9,139 nucleotides of DNA from Nitriliruptoraceae bacterium (GTDB taxonomy: Bacteria > Actinomycetota > Nitriliruptoria > Nitriliruptorales > Nitriliruptoraceae). Shown here piece by piece: positions 1 to 5,744 of the stretch. The position numbers and the translations under genes were made by a program. Within the stretch, counting starts at the first letter, position 1. Every line of letters starts with the position of its first letter. The DNA is taken from NCBI GenBank assembly GCA_007123425.1, contig SKLC01000385.1, positions 1 to 9,139 of the forward strand. Direction: 5' to 3'. The notes below the pieces were generated by a model. That model did not search any database. It worked only from the letters and a program-made list of their open reading frames with translations, and was not told the origin of the DNA.

Positions 1-486
1 CTGGCCGAGCCCTGGGATCTGGCCGCGGTGGCCGCAGCGCCGGTGCTGTGGCTCCTGGTGGCCGGACGGGGCCTGCTGCGGTGGTGGTTCACCTCCTATG
101 TGCTGACCACGGAGCGCATCATCGTCCGCCGCGGCATGGTGGCGCGCAGCGGCACCGAGATCCCGCTGGAGAACATCGTCAACGTGCTGTTCTCCCAACG
201 GGTGCTCGAGCGCATGCTGGGCTACGGCGACGTCATCGTGGAGTCCGCCGGCAGCCAGGGCCAGAGCCGCCTGGTGGACGTGCCCGACCCCCAGGGCTTC
301 CAGTCGGAGATCTACCGGGCCCGCGAGCTGCGCTCGCTGCACTTCTCCCGCGGGCGGCACGGCCCGCACGGCACGGACGTCCTCGCGCGGCTCGAGCGGC
401 TCGCGGAGCTCCGCGAGCGCGGCCACCTCTCCGACGAGGAGTTCGAGCGCACCAAACGCCGACTGTTGGACGAGCATCCGGGCTGA
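1..486 (+). CDS. Membrane PH-domain protein with C-terminal SHOCT domain (5' end missing)
   Basis: The reading frame is open from base 1, so the start lies upstream; 161 residues are visible. A hydrophobic stretch in roughly the first 22 visible residues looks like the end of a membrane helix. It is followed by the typical bacterial PH (bPH_2, formerly DUF304) core: VLTTERIIVRRGMV, then IPLENIVNVLFSQ and a GYGDVIVESAG strand. The last 35 or so residues match a SHOCT domain (LARLERLAELRERGHLSDEEFERTKRRLL), a short helical module often found at the C-termini of membrane-associated bacterial proteins. The exact role is unknown; bPH_2 proteins sit at the inner membrane and SHOCT is thought to mediate oligomerisation or binding. 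A GTG at 28 would give a shorter 152-residue product, but it lies inside the hydrophobic segment and is unlikely to be the true start. The next gene begins 121 bp downstream on the same strand. Confidence 0.82.
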   Translation: MAEPWDLAAVAAAPVLWLLVAGRGLLRWWFTSYVLTTERIIVRRGMVARSGTEIPLENIVNVLFSQRVLERMLGYGDVIVESAGSQGQSRLVDVPDPQGFQSEIYRARELRSLHFSRGRHGPHGTDVLARLERLAELRERGHLSDEEFERTKRRLLDEHPG

Positions 487-596
487 CGAGGCGCCGCGGA
501 GGCCCTACACGTCGCCCCACCGCAGACCGCGCTCGATCGCCGCCCGCGACGACCACGCGGTCCGACCCGCCAGGCCGACCACCCAGGCAGACCTCC

Positions 597-602
597 GGAG
601 GA
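597..602 (+). promoter_or_regulatory. Ribosome binding site of the DUF2254 gene
   Basis: GGAGGA lies five bases before the ATG at 608. This supports that start over later in-frame codons. Confidence 0.6.
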
Positions 603-607
603 CACCG

Positions 608-1888
608 ATGCAGGGCACCGGACGGGGCTCTCCGCGCCCCTCGGGGACGTCGCTGAACCTCGGGCAGCTGGCCGCCGCGATGGCGCTGGCAGCGCTGGCC
701 GGCACCGTGGTCGGCCTCGTCGTGGTCGCGATCGATGTGACCGTGCTCTCGCCGCCGCCGTTCGAGGTCGCCAGCCTCGAGAGCGTGCGCACCCTGCTCG
801 GCTCGATCATCGGTGGCCTGATCACCGTCGCCGTGTTCAGCCTCTGGATGCGCACGGTGGTGGTCGGCCTGGTCTCCGGCCACTTCTCGCCGCGGACGCT
901 GGTGACGTTCCTGGAGGATGCGTTCCAGCGCAACCTGCTGGCCGCGATGGCCGCCGGGGTGGTCACCACGCTGGTGATCCTGCTGGCGGTCCCCGAGGAG
1001 GAGGGCCATGCCCCGCTGCTGGGCACCGTCCTCGCCGCGCTGATCGCCCTGGCGGCCCTGGCCGCGGTGCTGCTGGCCATCCAGCACGCCACGCGCAGCC
1101 TCTCCCTGCCCGAGCTGGTCGCCCGGCTGACCGACGAGGCGCTCGAGGTGCTGGGCCGGCAGCCCGAGGCGCGCGTAGAGCTCGACGACATCCCCCCGGC
1201 AGGCCACGAGGAGGAGGTCCGGGCCACCGGGATGGGCTGGGTGGTCGACATCGACCTCGACCGCATCCGTGAGTGCCTGCCGCCGGGCGGCGTCGCGCAC
1301 CTGCGCACCCGGATGGGGCACTTCGTCACCCCGCACACCCGTGTCGCGGTGGTCTCGCTCGCAGATGCCGAGGAGAGCGCGGACGTCGACGGCATCGCCG
1401 AGAGCATCCATCTGGCCCGCACCCGCAGCCCCGACCACGACCTCGCCTTCGCGATCGGCCAGCTCGTCGACGTCGGCGCCTACGCGCTGCACGGCAGCAC
1501 GGACACCGCCACGGGCCACGAGGTGCTGGTGCACCTGGGCGGGGTGCTGGAGGCGATGGTGGAGCGGGGGCTGCCGCTGCTCCACGACGCCGATGCCGAC
1601 GGGCGCATCGTCCACGACCAGGCGGGGTGGGAGGCCGCCGACCACCTGCAGCTCGTGGTCGAGCGGCTGCGCGACCCGGCCTCGCACGACCCGGAGTCGG
1701 CCCGTCACCTGATGAACCTGCTCGGCCGGGTGCGGGAGGTGGCCGAGCGGGTGGACGACCGCTCCACCGTCTCCGAGATCGGAAGGCAGATCGAGCTGCT
1801 GCTCGGCCTCGTCGACGCCAACGGCATGCTCGACCGCGACCGCGAGCGCCTCCAGCGGGAGGCCGACCAGATCCTGCAGCGCGACTGA
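608..1888 (+). CDS. DUF2254-family integral membrane protein
   Basis: This is a 426-residue protein. The N-terminal part has four predicted membrane helices, at about residues 20-42, 62-88, 107-127 and 136-157. A long soluble C-terminal region follows. In it, ATGMGWVVDIDLDRI (about 206-220) and GHFVTPHTRVAVV (about 237-249) match the soluble core of DUF2254 proteins, and DLAFAIGQLVDVGAYAL (about 278-294) corresponds to their conserved AFGLRQLVDIALKAL-like stretch. After this point the protein reads HGSTDTATG, where the family usually has a Ser-Pro-x-x-Asn-Asp-Pro-x-Thr stretch, so it is a divergent member. The charged C-terminus (about 375-426) looks helical. Function in this family is not established; a transport or envelope-sensing role is only a guess. 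The ATG follows GGAGGA. It is co-directional with the PH-SHOCT gene before it and the CBS gene after it, but the 145 bp gap to the CBS gene contains what looks like a separate promoter. Confidence 0.8.
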   Translation: MQGTGRGSPRPSGTSLNLGQLAAAMALAALAGTVVGLVVVAIDVTVLSPPPFEVASLESVRTLLGSIIGGLITVAVFSLWMRTVVVGLVSGHFSPRTLVTFLEDAFQRNLLAAMAAGVVTTLVILLAVPEEEGHAPLLGTVLAALIALAALAAVLLAIQHATRSLSLPELVARLTDEALEVLGRQPEARVELDDIPPAGHEEEVRATGMGWVVDIDLDRIRECLPPGGVAHLRTRMGHFVTPHTRVAVVSLADAEESADVDGIAESIHLARTRSPDHDLAFAIGQLVDVGAYALHGSTDTATGHEVLVHLGGVLEAMVERGLPLLHDADADGRIVHDQAGWEAADHLQLVVERLRDPASHDPESARHLMNLLGRVREVAERVDDRSTVSEIGRQIELLLGLVDANGMLDRDRERLQREADQILQRD

Positions 1889-1941
1889 GCGCCGTCGATC
1901 CGGTCCGGCGACCCGGGCATCGGGCCGGGGCGGGGCAGGTC

Positions 1942-1955
1942 GGGACCCTGGGCCC
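1942..1955 (+). promoter_or_regulatory. DosR/DevR-like box 1 (distal)
   Basis: GGGACCCTGGGCCC has the layout GGGAC-N4-GGCCC. This resembles the mycobacterial DosR/DevR motif, commonly given as GGGACTTNNGNCCC: the GGGAC, the central G and the final CCC all match, and the two T positions are C. A second box starts exactly 21 bp downstream. Its identification as a DosR site is inference, since no dosR or dosS gene is in the window and GC-rich DNA yields such motifs by chance. Confidence 0.4.
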
Positions 1956-1962
1956 ACCGGGA

Positions 1963-1976
1963 CGGACCATTGGCCC
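1963..1976 (+). promoter_or_regulatory. DosR/DevR-like box 2 (proximal)
   Basis: CGGACCATTGGCCC has the same GGAC-N4-GGCCC layout as box 1, with the first G replaced by C. Its A/T centre (CATT) fits the A/T-rich middle of DosR sites better than that of box 1. It ends 57 bp before the CBS start codon. It overlaps a possible -35 (TTGGCC, 1970-1975), and TACAGC at 1995-2000 could be a -10, although the 19 bp spacing is long. In DosR-activated promoters the proximal box typically overlaps the -35. Confidence 0.42.
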
Positions 1977-2021
1977 CTTTGTGCCCCGCCGGGGTACAGC
2001 GACCATGGCCGCACACGAACC

Positions 2022-2028
2022 AAGGAGG
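2022..2028 (+). promoter_or_regulatory. Ribosome binding site of the CBS-domain gene
   Basis: AAGGAGG lies five bases before the ATG at 2034. It favours this start over the in-frame ATG at 2043. Confidence 0.75.
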
Positions 2029-2033
2029 CGGCG

Positions 2034-2453
2034 ATGACCCGCATGAGCGTGACGGACCCGGTGGCGACCCTGCTCACCGGCGCCGTTGCCACGATCCCCC
2101 CGAGCGCGACCCTGACCGAGGCGGCCCGAGCGCTGACCCGCGAGCACCTCGGCCTGCTGGTGGTGGTGGACCGTCACGGCGTGGGCGGCGTGCTCTCGGA
2201 GCGCGACATCGTGCGCGCCGCGGCCGACGGGGCCGAGCTCTCCGAGGAGCGGGTCATCGATCACGCCAGCGACGACATCGTCACCATCGACGAGGACGAA
2301 ACGATCGGCCGCGCCGCGAGCCTGATGGCCGACGCCGAGGTCCGCCACCTCGCCGTGACCCGCGGCGGCCAGATCGTGGGGATCATCTCGGTCCGCGACG
2401 TGGTGGGCGCGCTGGCCGCCGCCAACGGCCCACCCGCCTCGGTCGGCGTCTGA
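2034..2453 (+). CDS. Two-CBS-domain protein (Hrp1-like size and layout)
   Basis: This 139-residue protein consists almost entirely of a tandem CBS pair (a Bateman module), about residues 8-62 and 75-128. Each repeat ends in the typical motif: GVLSERDIV (52-60) and GIISVRDVV (116-124). In each, the Ser-x-x-Asp (Ser55/Asp58 and Ser119/Asp122) is the pattern that usually contacts the ribose and phosphate of adenine nucleotides. There is no signal peptide, membrane helix or fused enzyme domain, so it is probably a cytosolic adenylate-sensing protein acting through an unknown partner. Size and layout resemble Mycobacterium tuberculosis Hrp1, a DosR-regulon CBS protein, though this one has no cysteines. 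The two DosR-like boxes upstream make the comparison more interesting. It converges with copA across 130 bp. The domain call is secure; the physiological role is inferred. Confidence 0.9.
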   Translation: MTRMSVTDPVATLLTGAVATIPPSATLTEAARALTREHLGLLVVVDRHGVGGVLSERDIVRAAADGAELSEERVIDHASDDIVTIDEDETIGRAASLMADAEVRHLAVTRGGQIVGIISVRDVVGALAAANGPPASVGV

Positions 2454-2531
2454 TCCCGGCCGACGGGCCACGCCGCAGCGACCACGGGGTCGGTACCGCG
2501 ACACGAGCGCGGACCGGCCCCGTTCCACGTC

Positions 2532-2573
2532 GGAGCCGGCCGCAAGGGGCTCCCCGTCCCGGCGCCCGGCGCC
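2532..2573. terminator. Possible bidirectional terminator between the CBS gene and copA
   Basis: Two inverted repeats lie in the convergent gap. GGAGCC (2532-2537) pairs with GGCTCC (2548-2553) across a 10-nt loop, and GGCGC (2561-2565) pairs with GCGCC (2569-2573) across three bases. Neither is followed by a T-run on either strand, so a factor-independent terminator is not demonstrated. The position, where two genes meet tail to tail, is the main argument. Confidence 0.25.
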
Positions 2574-2583
2574 GCCCACCGGA

Positions 2584-5010
2584 TCAGCGGCCGAAGCGAC
2601 GCAGGCGCAGCGCGTTGGCGACGACGCTGACGCTGGAGAAGGCCATCGCCGCGCCGGCGATCATGGGGTTGAGCATCCCCACCGCCGCCAGCGGCAGCGC
2701 CGCGACGTTGTAGGCGAAGGCCCAGCCGAGGTTCTGCAGGATCGTGCGGTAGGTGCGGCGCGAGAGCCGCATCGCCAGCGGGACCCCGGAGATCTCGCCG
2801 CGCATCAGGGTGAGATCGCTGGACTCGATCGCGACGTCGGTGCCGGTGCCGATCGCGATGCCGAGGTCGGCCTGGACCAGCGCCGGGGCGTCGTTGACCC
2901 CGTCGCCGACCATGGCCACGACCTCGCCCTGGGCCTGCAGGCGCTCCACCTCGGCGACCTTGTCCCCGGGCAGCACCTCGGCCAGCACCCGGTCGATGCC
3001 GACCTCCGCCGCGATGGCCTCCGCGGTGCGCGCGTTGTCGCCGGTGAGCAGGGCCACCTGCAGGCCCATGCCGTGCAGCTCCTCGACGACCTCGGCGGCG
3101 CCGTCCTTGAGCGTGTCGGCGACGGCGACCACGCCGCGCGCCTCGCCGTCCCAGCCGACCAGCACCGCCGTGCGGCCCGACGACTCCTGGGCGGTGGCGG
3201 CCTCCTCCACCGCGTCGGGGACGAGCATGCCCGCCTCGGCGAGCAGCTTGCGCCGGCCCACCCACACGGTCGTGTCCTCGACCTCCGCCCGCACGCCGTG
3301 CCCGGCGACGGCCTCGAAGCCCCGGGCGGCCGGCAGCGAGCCGACCCGCTGCCGACCGGCCGCTGCGACCGCCCGACCGATGGGGTGCTCGCTGTCGGCC
3401 TCCACCGCCGCCGTGCGGCGCAGCAGCTCCTCCGGGTCGGTGCCGGGCCCGGGCAGGACGTCGGTGACGGTCATCTCGCCGCGGGTGAGCGTGCCGGTCT
3501 TGTCGAACACGACCGTGGTGGCCTGTCGGGTGCGCTCGAGCACGTCGACGGACTTGATCAGCACCCCGAGGCTCGCGCCGCGGCCGGTGCCGACCATGAT
3601 CGCGATGGGCGTGGCCAGGCCCAGCGCACAGGGGCAGGCGATGATCAGCACCGCGACGCCGGCGGTCAGCCCGCCCTGGGGGTCGCCGGCCACCAGCCAC
3701 CAGGCAGCGAAGGTCGCCACGGCCAGCGCCATCACGATCGGCACGAAGACCGCCGAGATGCGGTCGGCCAGCCGCTGCACCGGGGCCTTGCCGGCCTGGG
3801 CCTGCTGCACCATGTCCACGATCTGGGCCAGCGCGGTGTCACTGCCCACCGCGGTGGCCCGGATCGTGAGCACCCCGGAGGTGTTGATCGTGGCGCCGGC
3901 CACCGTCGCGCCCTCGGACTTGTCCACGGGCACGGACTCGCCGGTGAGCATGGACTCGTCGACGGCGCTGGCCCCGTCCACCACCTCGCCGTCGGTGGGG
4001 ACCTTCTCGCCGGGGCGCACCCGCAGCAGGTCGCCGACCTGCACCTGCTCGACGGGGACCATGGTCTCCTCGCCGTCCTGCAGGACGCGGGCCTCCTTGG
4101 CGCCGAGCTCCAGCAGCGCCCGCAGCGCCGAGCCCGCCCGGCCCTTGGCGCGCGCCTCGAAGTAGCGGCCCAGCGACAGGAAGACGATGATGATCGCCGC
4201 GACCTCGAAGTACAGGAACCCGCCGGTGGCCAGCGCGACCATCGAGTAGCCGTAGGCCGCCAGCGTGCCCAGGCCGATCAGCGTGTCCATGTTGGCGGTC
4301 AGCCGGCGGGCCCGGCGCGCCATCTCGCGCAGGAACGGCCAGCCGACCCAGAACTGCACCGGCGTGGTGAGCACGAACTGCGTCCAGCGCGCCCAGGTCT
4401 CCTCGCCCAGCTCGCCGGAGAACATCGCCAGCCAGAGCACGACCAGGGACGGCGGGGCACCCACCAGCACGCGAGCGCCCCACCGCCGGCGCTCGCGCCG
4501 CTCGTGCTCCTGGGGGTCGACGGCCTCCTCGGCGGCGCCCACCAGCGGCTCGAGGGAGTAGCCGATCCGGTCGACGGCCTCCCGCAGGTCCTCCACGTCG
4601 GCGCCGTCGCCCACCTCGACGCGGGCGGTCCCCTGGGCGAAGTTCACCGAGGCGTCCACGACGCCGACGTGGCGCGCGAGCGTGCGCTCCACGCGGGCGG
4701 CGCAGGAGCCGCAGGTCATGCCCTCCACCCGGAACTCCAGCGTGTCACCGGGCTCGGGCTGCACGAGGTGGTAGCCCAGCTTGTCGATCGCCTGGCCGAG
4801 GGCGTCGAGGTCCAGCGGCTCGCGGGCGTACACCCGTGCACGGCCGGTGGCGAAGTTCACCTCGGCGCGCTCGATGTCGTCGCGCTTCTCCAGCGTGCGC
4901 TGCACGCGGGCCGAGCACGAGCCGCAGGTCATGCCCTCGACGGTGAGATCGAGCACCTCGGGCGCGTCGGGGGTCTCGGCGGCGTCGGGGGACGTCGATG
5001 GCGTGGCCAC
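2584..5010 (-). CDS. copA: Copper-exporting P1B-type ATPase (CopA)
   Basis: This 808-residue heavy-metal pump uses ATP hydrolysis to expel Cu(I) across the cytoplasmic membrane. Two N-terminal heavy-metal-associated domains carry metal-binding MTCGSC motifs at residues 27-32 and 98-103. Membrane helices begin near 178. The actuator motif TGES is at 356-359. The Cu(I)-type membrane motif Cys-Pro-Cys is at 459-461. The phosphorylated Asp503 is in DKTGT, the His-Pro nucleotide-domain motif at 542-543, TGDN at 656-659 and GDGVNDAP at 702-709. The last helices carry the YN (767-768) and MxxSS (789-793) signatures of the P1B-1 copper class. All catalytic residues are present and the length is normal. 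The start is a GTG (complement of 5008-5010) with GAGGAG eight bases upstream; the protein then reads M-A-T-P-S. A CsoR-type operator lies 120 bp upstream, so induction by copper is likely. No csoR or copZ is visible in the window. Confidence 0.96.
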   Translation of the reverse strand: MATPSTSPDAAETPDAPEVLDLTVEGMTCGSCSARVQRTLEKRDDIERAEVNFATGRARVYAREPLDLDALGQAIDKLGYHLVQPEPGDTLEFRVEGMTCGSCAARVERTLARHVGVVDASVNFAQGTARVEVGDGADVEDLREAVDRIGYSLEPLVGAAEEAVDPQEHERRERRRWGARVLVGAPPSLVVLWLAMFSGELGEETWARWTQFVLTTPVQFWVGWPFLREMARRARRLTANMDTLIGLGTLAAYGYSMVALATGGFLYFEVAAIIIVFLSLGRYFEARAKGRAGSALRALLELGAKEARVLQDGEETMVPVEQVQVGDLLRVRPGEKVPTDGEVVDGASAVDESMLTGESVPVDKSEGATVAGATINTSGVLTIRATAVGSDTALAQIVDMVQQAQAGKAPVQRLADRISAVFVPIVMALAVATFAAWWLVAGDPQGGLTAGVAVLIIACPCALGLATPIAIMVGTGRGASLGVLIKSVDVLERTRQATTVVFDKTGTLTRGEMTVTDVLPGPGTDPEELLRRTAAVEADSEHPIGRAVAAAGRQRVGSLPAARGFEAVAGHGVRAEVEDTTVWVGRRKLLAEAGMLVPDAVEEAATAQESSGRTAVLVGWDGEARGVVAVADTLKDGAAEVVEELHGMGLQVALLTGDNARTAEAIAAEVGIDRVLAEVLPGDKVAEVERLQAQGEVVAMVGDGVNDAPALVQADLGIAIGTGTDVAIESSDLTLMRGEISGVPLAMRLSRRTYRTILQNLGWAFAYNVAALPLAAVGMLNPMIAGAAMAFSSVSVVANALRLRRFGR

Positions 5011-5018
5011 GAAGCGTG

Positions 5019-5024
5019 CTCCTC
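5019..5024 (-). promoter_or_regulatory. Ribosome binding site of copA
   Basis: GAGGAG on the minus strand, eight bases before the GTG start. It supports GTG at 5010 as the initiation codon. Confidence 0.6.
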
Positions 5025-5121
5025 GCGTGGGCTCGGTGTGCGGCTCGCGCCGTTGCGCGCGTGCGGGCGGCGGGCCGCAGGGCCAGGGTGCCGGCCACGG
5101 CGCGCGGGCGCGACATCGGCC

Positions 5122-5149
5122 ACCGTACCATACCCCCCTGGGGTATCAA
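5122..5149 (-). promoter_or_regulatory. copA promoter
   Basis: On the minus strand, TTGATA (complement of 5144-5149) and TACGGT (complement of 5122-5127) are separated by 16 bp and form a plausible sigma-A-type -35/-10 pair. The CsoR-type palindrome fills the spacer and overlaps the -35. Transcription would begin near 5115, giving a leader of about 105 nt before the GTG. Confidence 0.55.
5130..5146. promoter_or_regulatory. CsoR-type copper operator
   Basis: ATACCCCCCTGGGGTAT is a perfect inverted repeat: ATACCCC and GGGGTAT flank the centre CCT. This A/T-edged C-run/G-run palindrome is the known layout of CsoR-family operators, which control copper export genes and are released when Cu(I) binds the repressor. 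Its place inside the copA promoter spacer fits simple repression by blocking RNA polymerase. It sits in the 326 bp gap between copA and the acidic-protein gene; the rest of the gap holds a GC-rich inverted repeat and no convincing gene. Confidence 0.8.
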
Positions 5150-5189
5150 CCGGGTGCCTGGTCGGGCGGCCGTGGCCCCGGGTCGCACC

Positions 5190-5209
5190 GCCGCCGGGAC
5201 CCCGGCGGC
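5190..5209. repeat. Perfect 8-bp inverted repeat in the copA upstream region
   Basis: GCCGCCGG (5190-5197) and CCGGCGGC (5202-5209) are exact inverted arms around GACC. The repeat lies upstream of both divergent genes, about 45 bp from the CsoR operator. It could be a protein-binding site or a chance product of GC-rich sequence; there is no T-run to suggest a terminator. Confidence 0.35.
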
Positions 5210-5253
5210 CTCGGCTGCTCGACCGGGCCCGATTGCGTCCACAGGTGGTTTCG

Positions 5254-5259
5254 TACACA
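5254..5259 (+). promoter_or_regulatory. Weak candidate -10 for the acidic-protein gene
   Basis: TACACA lies in a locally less GC-rich patch 77 bp before the start codon. TTGCGT at 5233-5238 could be a -35, but the 15 bp spacing is short. Support is weak. Confidence 0.2.
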
Positions 5260-5336
5260 CAGCGCGCCGGCTCGCGCGACGACGCCGCACGACGGGCCGG
5301 CCAGCATCTGCGAGCACCGAGGACGAGGAGGACCCG

Positions 5337-5663
5337 ATGGCCGCCGACCGCAGGCGCGGCGACGACCCGACCAGCCACGAGGTCGACCGCCACGTCGACG
5401 AGCAGCCGCCCCGCGAGGACCTGCTCGACCCCGCGGAGATCGAGGTCAACGACGACGAGGACGCGCTCGACGTGGAGGAGCTCGACGTCCCCGAGCGCAC
5501 CGGCGATCCCGACCGGCTGCCCGACCCGGAGCAGCTGCCGGAGTCGCAGGGCACCGATGTCGTCGAGAGCGAGCAGCTGGCGGAGGACGACGCGGAGCGG
5601 CCGCCCCTGCACGACGAGGTGCCCCTCGCCGACGAGGAGGAGCCGCCCGCCCCCGGGTCGTAA
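5337..5663 (+). CDS. Small highly acidic protein of unknown function
   Basis: I do not recognise this 108-residue protein. It starts at ATG 5337, preceded by a strong GAGGAGGA (5325-5332), which argues for a real translated gene. By my count it has 20 Asp and 19 Glu, about 36% of residues, against 8 Arg and no Lys. It has no Cys, Trp, Tyr or Phe and many prolines. It lacks a signal peptide, membrane helix or any globular motif, and it is probably intrinsically disordered. Short acidic-Pro segments recur (DPDRLPDPEQLPESQ, HDEVPLADEEEPP). The in-frame open region extends upstream to 4998, but the Shine-Dalgarno fixes the start and the upstream part overlaps the copA leader antisense. It diverges from copA, so co-regulation by copper is conceivable, but the CsoR operator is about 190 bp away and fits copA better. 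A charge-shielding, metal-binding or nucleic-acid-mimic role would be speculation. Confidence 0.72.
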   Translation: MAADRRRGDDPTSHEVDRHVDEQPPREDLLDPAEIEVNDDEDALDVEELDVPERTGDPDRLPDPEQLPESQGTDVVESEQLAEDDAERPPLHDEVPLADEEEPPAPGS

Positions 5664-5667
5664 CCCC

Positions 5668-5721
5668 AGGTGCGAGCCATCGGGTTTGACCCGAGGTGCG
5701 CACCACCGGGGCCTGACCCGG
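5668..5721. repeat. Two tandem hairpin-forming repeats; possible bidirectional terminator
   Basis: Two head-to-tail copies, 5668-5693 and 5694-5720, both begin AGGTGCG and both end TGACCCG, with about 21 of 27 aligned positions identical. Each holds an inverted repeat: TCGGGT-TTG-ACCCGA at 5680-5694 and CCGGG-N6-CCCGG at 5706-5721. They fill most of the 81 bp between the convergent acidic-protein and threonine aldolase genes. That position fits transcription termination from both sides, although no T-run follows. A small dispersed palindromic element is an alternative. Confidence 0.5.
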
Positions 5722-5744
5722 CGCGTGCCGCCGCCGGAGCGGCC

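Noticed and set aside
1905..1925. CCCG...CGGG inverted repeat after the DUF2254 gene as a terminator
   Set aside because: The stem is only four or five bases with no T-run, as expected by chance at this GC content.
233..2092. A 619-codon open frame on the minus strand
   Set aside because: It lies antisense to the PH-SHOCT and DUF2254 genes, has no family motif and biased composition, and fits codon-position GC bias rather than a gene.
2510..2526. GGACCGGCCCC as a third DosR-like box
   Set aside because: The spacing between GGAC and GGCCC is wrong (one base rather than four), and it lies downstream of the CBS gene, not in a promoter.
4998..5336. N-terminal extension of the acidic protein to the upstream in-frame ATG at 4998
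   Set aside because: The extension would cross the copA promoter and start codon region, is Arg/Ala-rich unlike the acidic part, and the strong Shine-Dalgarno at 5325-5332 supports the ATG at 5337.
4745..5680. A minus-strand frame with an ATG in the copA leader, possibly an upstream leader peptide
   Set aside because: The ATG has no Shine-Dalgarno, the frame runs on through copA out of frame, and the translation is Arg/Ala-rich without any regulatory pattern.
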